A stretch of DNA of 64,000 nt from the NCBI GenBank assembly GCA_947500415.1, contig CANMRT010000002.1, positions 62,001 to 126,000 on the forward strand, in the 5' to 3' direction. Source of the DNA: an uncultured Roseicyclus sp. Lineage in GTDB: Bacteria > Pseudomonadota > Alphaproteobacteria > Rhodobacterales > Rhodobacteraceae. The stretch's first letter is position 1; each line of letters starts with the position of its first letter. Below the pieces are notes generated by a model. It did no database searches. It was not told the origin of the DNA and saw nothing but the letters and a program-made list of their open reading frames with translations. Below are positions 55,457 through 62,502 of this stretch, one piece after another. Position numbers and translations under genes: made by a program.

Positions 55457-55570
55457 GTCCAGATGAACGCATAAGCGTTCATCTGGACGCATATTTCGCG
55501 TAAACTGCGTTCATCTGAACGCATTTGGGTCCGTTCACGTGAACGCATCGAACTGCGTCCAAGTGAACGG
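55457..55570. repeat. Array of 16-bp palindromes with 24-bp period
   Basis: A stem GTCCAGATGAACGC/ataa/GCGTTCATCTGGAC (55457-55488) is followed by three 16-mers at 55507, 55531 and 55555, each spaced 24 bases: GCGTTCATCTGAACGC, CCGTTCACGTGAACGC, GCGTCCAAGTGAACGG. The first is a near-perfect self-complement. The spacers are unrelated 8-mers (atttgggt, atcgaact). The array fills the convergent gap between acuI and lrp. It is not CRISPR-like in size. Confidence 0.85.
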
Positions 55571-55573
55571 GTT

Positions 55574-56032
55574 TCACAAGGGCAGGGCTTGCCCCTCTTT
55601 CAACTCTTCCATCACGAAGCTGGCGGAGACATCGCCCATCTCCACCTTCTCGATGAGGCGCTGATAGAGGCGGTCGTAATCGGCCATGTCAGCGACGCGG
55701 GCCCGGATGAGGTAATCGAGGTCGCCGGTCATCCGGTAGACCCCGAGGATTTCGGGGATGGCGCGCACGGCACGGCGGAATTGGTTGAGCCAGTCGGCGG
55801 AGTGATGGGCGGCGCGGACCTGGATGAAGACCATGAGGCCAAGGCCCACGGCAGAGGGGTCTACTACGGCCACGCGGCCCTTCAAGATGCCACGATCTTC
55901 CAATGCCTTGATGCGCCGCCAGACGGCGTTGCGGCTGAGGCCGACGTGGCGGCCAAGCTCTTCCAACGGTTCATCGGCGCGGCGTTGCAGATGGGCGAGG
56001 ATTCGGCGGTCGGCTTCATCAAGTGTCATCAT
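55574..56032 (-). CDS. Lrp/AsnC-family regulator
   Basis: 152 residues. N-terminal HTH (LAHLQRRADEPLEELGRHVGLSRNAVWRR, about 10-45) and a C-terminal RAM ligand domain (YRMTGDLDYLIRARVADMADY). The start is Met 56032 (Met 56029 also possible). Its 3' end runs into the palindrome array. An inverted repeat in the upstream spacer could be its own operator. Confidence 0.9.
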   Translation of the reverse strand: MMTLDEADRRILAHLQRRADEPLEELGRHVGLSRNAVWRRIKALEDRGILKGRVAVVDPSAVGLGLMVFIQVRAAHHSADWLNQFRRAVRAIPEILGVYRMTGDLDYLIRARVADMADYDRLYQRLIEKVEMGDVSASFVMEELKEGQALPL

Positions 56033-56046
56033 GTATGAGGGTCTAG

Positions 56047-56103
56047 GTGGAAAATATCCCACTGTCACGCTGAATGATGCGAAGAATTGGGAGCATTTTC
56101 CAC
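56047..56103. promoter_or_regulatory. Inverted repeat upstream of the Lrp gene
   Basis: GTGGAAAAT (56047-56055) and ATTTTCCAC (56095-56103) form a 9-base inverted repeat with 39 bases between; extending it gives GTGGAAAATATCCCA against TGGGAGCATTTTCCAC. It lies between the divergent Lrp and DUF6356 genes and is a good candidate operator. Confidence 0.5.
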
Positions 56104-56150
56104 AAGTGGGCTGGCAATCTGTTCGCATAAGCCGAACAGGAGCAGCCAAA

Positions 56151-56357
56151 ATGATCAATCGCGTCTTTCTCGACCACCCTTCGAGCGTGGATGAAACCTA
56201 TCTTGAGCACATGGCTTTCGCGGGCAAGTTCAGCGGAAAGCTGGCGCTGGCCGCCGCGGCGGCCGCTGTCCATGCGGTGATCCCTTGCTTGTTTGAGAAA
56301 ACCGCCAGCCGCATGATTGCGGACATGTATGCGAAAACCCACAACCGAGGTCAGTGA
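56151..56357 (+). CDS. DUF6356 small protein
   Basis: 68 residues. FLDHPSSVDETYLEHMAFAG is the family hallmark; a hydrophobic helix (KLALAAAAAAVHAVIPCLF) follows and the tail is EKTASRMIADMYAKTHNRG. AGGAG nine bases upstream fixes the start. The next gene starts directly after its stop, so the two are co-translated. Function unknown. Confidence 0.8.
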   Translation: MINRVFLDHPSSVDETYLEHMAFAGKFSGKLALAAAAAAVHAVIPCLFEKTASRMIADMYAKTHNRGQ

Positions 56358-57140
56358 ATGTGCCGTTGGGCCGCCTATCTGGGGCAACCCATCTACATGG
56401 ATGAGCTGGTGACGCAGCCCGGCCATTCTTTGATGCATCAGTCGCGCGAAGCGACGGAGTGTAAGACGGCCTTGAATGGGGACGGGGTTGGGCTGGCGTG
56501 GTACGGGGATCGGGCGGAGCCGGGACTATACCGCGATGTCTATCCGGCGTGGTCGGATACGAACCTTGCAGGCCTTTGCAGGACCGTGCGGTCGGGCTGT
56601 TTTCTGGCCCATGTGCGCGCCTCGACCGGGGCGGCGACCAGCCGGAACAATTGCCACCCGTTTGCCTATGGTCGGTGGAGCTTCATGCACAATGGCCAGA
56701 TCGGCGGTTTCGACACGTTCCGCCGCAGGGCCGATATGGGGGTGAGCGACGCGCTTTATCCCCATCGCAAGGGCGCGACGGACAGCGAGTTGCTGTTTCT
56801 GTATGCGTTGGAGACCGGGCTGGACGAGGATCCGATCGGAGCGATGGTGGCCGCCCATCGCACCCTTTGGGACATGTCGATTGCGCAAGGAACGACGCCG
56901 CATCTGCGATCCTCTGCGGCGTGGAGCGATGGCGAGCGGCTTTATGCGCTGCGCCTGTCCTCGGACCACATCGCGCCATCGGTCTACTATCGGTGGAACG
57001 CAGAAGCCGGGGGATGGGCGATTGTGTCGGAGCCGCCGGAGCTTGGGCAATCGGGGTGGACGGAACTGCGCCCCGGCCAGGTTGCCGCGTTTGACGGGGC
57101 CGATATGTGGATTGCGGAGGTTGAGGCCGAGGCGGCCTGA
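56358..57140 (+). CDS. Class II glutamine amidotransferase (EgtC-like)
   Basis: 260 residues with an N-terminal nucleophile: Cys2 in MCRWAAYLG becomes exposed after Met removal. SFMHNGQIGG and CFLAHVRASTGA are the N-terminal hydrolase and substrate patterns. It resembles EgtC/YafJ-type hydrolases of gamma-glutamyl compounds; no ergothioneine genes are next to it, so I do not assign EgtC itself. Starts directly after the DUF6356 stop. Confidence 0.85.
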   Translation: MCRWAAYLGQPIYMDELVTQPGHSLMHQSREATECKTALNGDGVGLAWYGDRAEPGLYRDVYPAWSDTNLAGLCRTVRSGCFLAHVRASTGAATSRNNCHPFAYGRWSFMHNGQIGGFDTFRRRADMGVSDALYPHRKGATDSELLFLYALETGLDEDPIGAMVAAHRTLWDMSIAQGTTPHLRSSAAWSDGERLYALRLSSDHIAPSVYYRWNAEAGGWAIVSEPPELGQSGWTELRPGQVAAFDGADMWIAEVEAEAA

Positions 57141-57170
57141 ACCTTCCTATCGAGCCCGTTTCAGGGCGGC

Positions 57171-57722
57171 TTAGAACAGCAGGTCGATGTCGAACATGCT
57201 GATATCCGTGATAGCGTCGACATTGGCCACCATGTGGTCGAAATGCAGGGAATTGCTGGTGTTGTCGAGGCGCGTTTCCAGCTCGCCCCTCAGATCGCGT
57301 CCGATGGCTTCGACCAGAAAGCTGGTCGTGGCGACAACGATCTCGTCATAGGTCTGGAAGCCGCGATCACTGCTGCTCATGAAGAGGCTCCCATCGGACC
57401 CCACGGTGATCTGGCCGGGCGGGACGTTGAGAACGAATTGGCTTCCGTCGGGCCGCGTCACGACGGTGTGCGATACGAATTCAGGACCGAAATAGTCGCC
57501 GCCGCTGCCAGACCCCGGGGCGTTTTGGGTCGTGTCGCGGATGAAATAGGTGATCTCGGCCGAATAGACCTGGCTGGGATCGTTGGGGTCTGCGACTTCG
57601 ACAGTGTAGCTGACAACAGGTTCAGCCGGGCCGCTGTAGGTTATGCACCCCGACAGCGTAAGGCTGCCAAGAATGAGAAGAAGGATTGGCAGGCGGAGGG
57701 CGGGCAATCGGGTGAGCATCAT
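57171..57722 (-). CDS. Lipoprotein, unknown function
   Basis: 183 residues. A hydrophobic N-terminus ends in the lipobox LTLSGC, so the mature protein is probably anchored by Cys. The rest is Ser/Gly- and Asp-rich with beta-like segments (FVSHTVVTRPDGSQF). No enzymatic motif. Same strand as the beta-barrel gene upstream, 21 bases apart, so possibly an outer-membrane pair. Confidence 0.7.
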   Translation of the reverse strand: MMLTRLPALRLPILLLILGSLTLSGCITYSGPAEPVVSYTVEVADPNDPSQVYSAEITYFIRDTTQNAPGSGSGGDYFGPEFVSHTVVTRPDGSQFVLNVPPGQITVGSDGSLFMSSSDRGFQTYDEIVVATTSFLVEAIGRDLRGELETRLDNTSNSLHFDHMVANVDAITDISMFDIDLLF

Positions 57723-57743
57723 CTGGGTCTCCTTCGCGCGTGC

Positions 57744-58544
57744 TTAGAAACGGTGCGTGAGCCCGAGGCTCAACATGTTGTGCGTGTCTTCGGCCTCCAA
57801 GGCCTCTGAGTAACTGACGCGAAGATCCAGTTGGTCGGAAAATGACCAGTTGGCTCCAAGTGTGGCGCGGGTCAACTCTGTGTCGCCGGTGATGGTCAAC
57901 ACCTGATTTGATGTTGTGTAGTCAACGCCGCCAATCAGGGTCAGGTCGGGCGTTGCCGCATAAGCAAGCGCGCCAGCAAAGCTGTAGCGGCGGCTGAATG
58001 CATCATCGAGAAACAAGGTTGAGGGTGTGGTCACCGTGCCCTCGGTCAGTGCAACGGAAATGTCAGCAATCGCAAGCAGCCGGTAGGTGATCGGCACGAA
58101 TTGCTGATAGGCTAGGGAAAGGCCGAGAACGTCCCCAGCGCTTTGCGACGGCGTGAAAATGACATTGGTCTCGTCTATTTGGCCGTAAACCGCCACGGCC
58201 GAAAGGGTGCCGCCACGCAGGCCGGTATAGCTGATGCCAACGCCAACGCTGCCTGCATCGGTTTCTTGCGTCGCGGTGCTGCCTGCAGCCGTTACCTCAG
58301 TCGCAGTGGTGGTTATCCCAAGCTGGGTGATGAACTGCCAATCGGAGCTGAATTGGTAGGTGTGGCTTGCCACAATTCCGGTGGCATTGCGCGCCATCGC
58401 CCCGTCCGACCTGGTCAGGATGAACGTGTCTACGGAGAGCGTTTGGTCGCCTTGGTTCAGGCTTTGAGCGGTCGCCGGAGTGGTCAATATGAGGGGCGAG
58501 AGCGTTGTGGCGAAAAAGAGGAAAAGGGGGCGAAGTGGGCGCAT
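57744..58544 (-). CDS. Outer-membrane beta-barrel protein, unknown function
   Basis: 266 residues with a signal peptide (LFLFFATTLSPLILTTPATAQ) and alternating hydrophobic/polar strands ending in the typical LGLTHRF with C-terminal Phe. Met 58544 is preferred; an earlier in-frame Met (58640) gives a poor leader. Likely an autotransporter-free porin-like or OmpW/opacity-type protein. It precedes the lipoprotein gene. Confidence 0.7.
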   Translation of the reverse strand: MRPLRPLFLFFATTLSPLILTTPATAQSLNQGDQTLSVDTFILTRSDGAMARNATGIVASHTYQFSSDWQFITQLGITTTATEVTAAGSTATQETDAGSVGVGISYTGLRGGTLSAVAVYGQIDETNVIFTPSQSAGDVLGLSLAYQQFVPITYRLLAIADISVALTEGTVTTPSTLFLDDAFSRRYSFAGALAYAATPDLTLIGGVDYTTSNQVLTITGDTELTRATLGANWSFSDQLDLRVSYSEALEAEDTHNMLSLGLTHRF

Positions 58545-58793
58545 AGATCGTTGTCCTGTGGTGCTATGCCGATGTGGCAAAAGCTGCACATTGGTGTCAA
58601 AGGGCGGCGGACAAAGACGGAAAATTTTCCGATATTCCAAGGCCTAAATGCAACACCAGCTGCGTGACCTGAAGTCAGACCGGTATGGGTCAAAACTACG
58701 TGCCCGGCAGGCCGCCGTTACGCAGAGATCAAGGAATGCTGGACACTTCGGCGCAGAAAACTGGTCGTGCATGGGGCAGGGCGGGGTCTGTGC

Positions 58794-59549
58794 CTAGATC
58801 GAGCCAGCCTCGACCATGTAGTTGTTTGCCGAACACATGGCGGCATCGTCGGAGGCGAGAAACAGGACCATGCGCACGACGTAGACCGGGTCGATGGGGT
58901 CGGGCAGGCATTGGCGCGCGGTTTGGGCGGCAAGCGCTTCCTCGGTCACCCAAAGTTCGCGTTGGCGCTGGGTCATAATCCAGCCCGGCACAACTGTATT
59001 CACGCGGATGCGGTGTTTTCCGAGGTCACGCGCCATGGTGCGGGTCAGCCCATGAACGGCGGCCTTGGCGGTGGCGTAGCCCGGGAACCCACCGCCCGCC
59101 TCCCACCACGAATTGCTGCCCATATTGATGATGGATCCCTTGCCGGCTTCGATCATCGCAGGTGCCACGGCCTGGATGGCGAAGAACTGGTGGCGGAGGT
59201 TGGTGGCCTGGCGGTCATCCCAATACTCGGGCGTCACCTCGGTCCAATCGTGCCGGTCATCGCGGGCGGCGTTGTTCACAAGCACCTCGGCGGGGCCATT
59301 GGCGTCCGCGAGGGTGGCGAAGGCCGTGCGGAGGGCCGCGATGTCGCGCAGGTCACATTGGGCGAAGGTTGCGCCGGTTTCGGAAGCGAGGGCTTCGCCG
59401 GCCTCTGCATCCAGATCCACGAACCCGACCTTGGCACCCTGTTCCGCGAAAGCGCGCACCAAGCCCGCACCGATGCCGGAAGCTCCGCCGGTGATGATGA
59501 CGCTGGCGTTCCGCAGGCTGGGGTAAGTGGCGAATTGTGGGGTGCTCAT
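58794..59549 (-). CDS. Short-chain dehydrogenase/reductase
   Basis: 251 residues with the Rossmann motif TGGASGIG (residues 20-27), the VNNAA motif and the active-site YATAK (about 158-162), and a Ser earlier in GSNSWWEAGG. Such enzymes act on sugars or hydroxy acids; substrate unknown. Alone between spacer and the arsC gene. The preceding 250 bases (58545-58793) hold nothing I can identify. Confidence 0.88.
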   Translation of the reverse strand: MSTPQFATYPSLRNASVIITGGASGIGAGLVRAFAEQGAKVGFVDLDAEAGEALASETGATFAQCDLRDIAALRTAFATLADANGPAEVLVNNAARDDRHDWTEVTPEYWDDRQATNLRHQFFAIQAVAPAMIEAGKGSIINMGSNSWWEAGGGFPGYATAKAAVHGLTRTMARDLGKHRIRVNTVVPGWIMTQRQRELWVTEEALAAQTARQCLPDPIDPVYVVRMVLFLASDDAAMCSANNYMVEAGSI

Positions 59550-59627
59550 GGTGCGGGCCTCGGCAAGAAAACGGGCCCGCGCACCGTTATGGGCAAGCGG
59601 GCGAACGTCAATACCGGGACGGGTCTG

Positions 59628-60032
59628 TCAGGGGGCGGGCCAGATAATGGCGCCAGTTTCGTCATGGACCGGGCCGTCGGGCGGCGCAGCCAAGATGTCC
59701 ACAACCGTGTAAGACGGACGGCACAGTGCGACGCCCTTTGCGGTGCAGACGATGGGCCGGTTCACGAGGATGGGGTGTTCAAGCATTGCGTCGAGGATCG
59801 CATCATCGGAGACGGCGGGATCGGTCAACCCAAGCTCCTCCGCTGGGGATTTCGATGTGCGCAACGCATCGCGTGGTGTGAGATCAGCGGCTGCGAACAG
59901 GGCCAGCAGATGTGGACGGGTCCAACCGGTTTGCAGGTATTCGATCACCTCAGGCTCCGCACCAGTGGCGCGGATGATGGCGAGCACATTGCGGGAGGTT
60001 CCGCAGGCGGGGTTGTGGTGGATAACGATCAT
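59628..60032 (-). CDS. arsC: ArsC-family arsenate reductase (glutaredoxin type)
   Basis: 134 residues. The catalytic Cys is at position 10 in HHNPACGTSRN; VNRPIVCTAKGVAL supplies the conserved Arg. Such reductases use glutathione/glutaredoxin to convert arsenate to arsenite; no other ars gene is near. Some family members (Spx-like) are regulators, but the CGTSR motif favours the enzyme. Confidence 0.85.
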   Translation of the reverse strand: MIVIHHNPACGTSRNVLAIIRATGAEPEVIEYLQTGWTRPHLLALFAAADLTPRDALRTSKSPAEELGLTDPAVSDDAILDAMLEHPILVNRPIVCTAKGVALCRPSYTVVDILAAPPDGPVHDETGAIIWPAP

Positions 60033-60098
60033 GGCGCTCAGTTAATGGCGGTTTGTAACGGGACGATGTCAGTGGGCCGAACGGGTGGGGTGGGACGT

Positions 60099-60986
60099 TC
60101 AAACGGCGACGACGGTTTCCAAGTCTTCCGACAGCAGCGCGCCGAGATGGCCGAAGGTCGACAACATGGTCAGAACCATTCGTTTGTGGCCCGACAAGAG
60201 GAGACATTCCTCCATCGCGGCTAACGCACCTTGTTGGGTCGTCGTGGCGAACCCCGGCTCGCGGTTCGCGGCACGCAGCTGCGCCACAATCGACAGAACG
60301 TCTGGATGGTCCCGCCGGTCAGTGTAAAGCGCGACCGGATCGCCGGGGTTCGTGAGCGTGGTGATCATGGCAACTGCGGAGGCGATGCGCGGTGCGCTCC
60401 ACGCTTCCTTGACGATATGACGGCTTGGGGCCGCGTGTTTGCCCGGCGGCGAATATTGCGTCGCGTAGTTGCGGCCAAACATCCGCAAATGCACGGCAAG
60501 TGTATCTGGATTGGACCGTGCGGCGGTTTCCTTGCGGTCGATTGCCGGCCCAAAGCTATCGAACAGGGTCTGCACCCGGGCGCGCAAGTCAGGCAGTTGG
60601 GGCAGGATGGAGGGGTTGATGATGCCCGAGAAGTTCAGGGCATTGAACATGACCGCAGCCTCTTCCGGGTTCAGGGCGTCCCAAGGGGGGATCACCCAAT
60701 CCCTGTAGGATCCGGCCCGCAGGTGCGAGGCGTCTTCCAGCGTGAGACCATGGAAAAGGGCCCGCATGTCGATGCCTTCTTCCTGCATCGCACGCGCCTG
60801 ATAGGCTTCGTTGGTCTGGATGACGGGGACAAGGTCGTTCAAAGCCACGGCCAATGCCGCGCGCACCTGATTTGCAAATCCCGCCGTGGACGCAAGCATG
60901 ACAGGGCTGCCCGCCGGTTGCGATGAAAGCGCATCCAGCGGAATGTTCTTCATCTGCAGCCATCGCTTGCGCAGGCCCGATTTCAT
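60099..60986 (-). CDS. Possible glycosyltransferase-like protein coupled to icd
   Basis: 295 residues. [24 protein letters not shown] and [27 protein letters not shown] recall the HxRxGD, SDD and ST-F-G patterns of fucosyltransferase-type (GT11/GT23) enzymes, but the match is weak and no donor motif is certain. It starts in an ATGA overlap with the icd stop, so translation is coupled to isocitrate dehydrogenase. An alternative Met at 60953 is possible. Function uncertain. Confidence 0.55.
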   Translation of the reverse strand: MKSGLRKRWLQMKNIPLDALSSQPAGSPVMLASTAGFANQVRAALAVALNDLVPVIQTNEAYQARAMQEEGIDMRALFHGLTLEDASHLRAGSYRDWVIPPWDALNPEEAAVMFNALNFSGIINPSILPQLPDLRARVQTLFDSFGPAIDRKETAARSNPDTLAVHLRMFGRNYATQYSPPGKHAAPSRHIVKEAWSAPRIASAVAMITTLTNPGDPVALYTDRRDHPDVLSIVAQLRAANREPGFATTTQQGALAAMEECLLLSGHKRMVLTMLSTFGHLGALLSEDLETVVAV

Positions 60987-62197
60987 CCCGTCAGCGCCTT
61001 GTTGAGGTTCTCATCGATCTTCTCAAGGAAGCCCATGGTGGTGAGCCATTTCTGATCGGGGCCAACCAGAAGCGCGAGGTCTTTGGTCATATGGCCGGAT
61101 TCCACCGTCTCCACGATCACGCGTTCCAGCGTTTCAGCGAATTCCATCAGCTTGTCATTATCGTCCAGCTTGGCGCGGTGCTTGAGGCCGCCAGTCCAGG
61201 CGTAGATGGAGGCGATGGAGTTGGTCGACGTCGCCTTGCCTTCCTGATGGTTGCGGTAGTGGCGTGTGACGGTACCGTGGGCGGCCTCGGATTCGACGAT
61301 CTTGCCGTCGGGCGTCATCAGGACCGACGCCATCATGCCAAGCGAGCCGAACCCTTGCGCCACAACATCGGATTGCACGTCGCCGTCGTAGTTCTTGCAG
61401 GCCCAGACAAATCCGCCGTTCCACTTGATCGCGCAGGCGACCATGTCGTCGATCAGGCGGTGTTCGTACCAGATGCCCTTCTCCTCGAACGCCTCTTTGA
61501 ATTCGGCCTCGAAGACCTCGGTGAAGATTTCAAGGAAGCGGCCATCGTATTGCTTGAGGATGGTGTTCTTGGTGGAGAGGTAGACCGGCCAGCCGAGGTT
61601 GAGCCCGTAGTTCAGGGAGGCGCGGGCGAAGTCATAAATGCTCTTGTCGATGTTATACATGGACATGAAGACGCCAGGGCCGTCGGCCTTGTAGACCTCA
61701 TGCTCGGTCTCCGTGCCGTCTTCGGCGGTGAACTTCATCGTGAGGGTGCCCGGGCCGGGGAATTTCATATCCGTGGCTTTGTACTGGTCGCCGAAAGCGT
61801 GGCGGCCCACGACGATCGGCTGGGTCCAGCCGGGCACGAGGCGGGGGACGTTTTTGCAGATGATCGGCTGGCGGAAAATCACGCCGCCCAGGATATTGCG
61901 GATCGTGCCGTTGGGAGAGCGCCACATCTTCTTGAGGCCGAATTCCTCGACGCGGGCCTCGTCGGGCGTGATGGTTGCGCATTTGACCGCAACGCCGACT
62001 TCCTTCGTTTTCTCTGCCGCGTCGATGGTGATCTGATCTTCGGTCTCATCCCGGGATTCGATGCCCAGATCGTAGTAGAGCAGGTCGATATCAAGATAGG
62101 GCAGGATCAGCTTGTCCTTGATGAAAGCCCACATGATGCGGGTCATCTCGTCGCCGTCCATCTCGACGATGGGGTTGTCTACTTTGATTTTGGTCAT
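60983..62197 (-). CDS. icd: NADP-dependent isocitrate dehydrogenase (eukaryotic-type dimer)
   Basis: 404 residues. The conserved [11 protein letters not shown] (residues 13-23) belongs to the mitochondrial/cytosolic-like IDH group, and [17 protein letters not shown] binds isocitrate. [24 protein letters not shown] carries metal-binding Asp residues. The gene runs left into the glycosyltransferase-like gene and is preceded by long inverted repeats. A monomeric IDH of another family lies 300 bases upstream. Confidence 0.95.
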   Translation of the reverse strand: MTKIKVDNPIVEMDGDEMTRIMWAFIKDKLILPYLDIDLLYYDLGIESRDETEDQITIDAAEKTKEVGVAVKCATITPDEARVEEFGLKKMWRSPNGTIRNILGGVIFRQPIICKNVPRLVPGWTQPIVVGRHAFGDQYKATDMKFPGPGTLTMKFTAEDGTETEHEVYKADGPGVFMSMYNIDKSIYDFARASLNYGLNLGWPVYLSTKNTILKQYDGRFLEIFTEVFEAEFKEAFEEKGIWYEHRLIDDMVACAIKWNGGFVWACKNYDGDVQSDVVAQGFGSLGMMASVLMTPDGKIVESEAAHGTVTRHYRNHQEGKATSTNSIASIYAWTGGLKHRAKLDDNDKLMEFAETLERVIVETVESGHMTKDLALLVGPDQKWLTTMGFLEKIDENLNKALTG

Positions 62198-62267
62198 GTC
62201 TGGATCCCGGTCGGTCGCGGTTGTGTTTGGTTAGAGCGGAGTGGGGGGCTTGAGGCAAGGGGTGGGG

Positions 62268-62324
62268 CCTTGCCGGGATGGCATATGGCCCACCCGCCCG
62301 CCCCCATACGCCATCCCGGCAAGG
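62268..62324. repeat. Long inverted repeat, unit 1
   Basis: CCTTGCCGGGATGGCATATGG (62268-62288) faces its reverse complement at 62304-62324 with a single mismatch in 21 bases and a 15-base GC-rich loop. It lies upstream of icd on the minus strand. Confidence 0.8.
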
Positions 62325-62415
62325 GGCAGGTGTGGCGAAGAGTTGAGGGTTCGATTTTTGCTGAGAGGCGGTTCAGGGGCAGGTGTGCTCTTGAACGCGC
62401 CTTGTCGAGGGTTTT

Positions 62416-62491
62416 CCGAGTCGTGGGGCAGTCAAGGACAAGCGGCCGGAGGGCCGTCGCTGGCGCGATCCTTGACAGCCCCAAGACTCGG
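62416..62491. repeat. Long inverted repeat, unit 2
   Basis: Two 23-base arms (starting CCGAGTCGTGGGGC at 62416 and ending at 62491) match with two mismatches; the loop is about 30 bases. It begins 12 bases behind the monomeric IDH stop (minus strand) and probably ends its transcript. No T-run follows. Confidence 0.8.
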
Positions 62492-62502
62492 GGAGCGTGA
62501 GG

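Noticed and set aside
55457-55570. CRISPR array
   Set aside because: Repeats are only 16 bases with 8-base spacers, and no cas gene is present.
58767-60224. 485-codon plus-strand frame across the SDR and arsC genes
   Set aside because: It is antisense to two genes with clear catalytic motifs. The product is Gly/His/Asp-rich and has no domain.
60923-62500. 525-codon plus-strand frame across icd
   Set aside because: It is antisense to icd and its motif-rich sequence, so it is a shadow.
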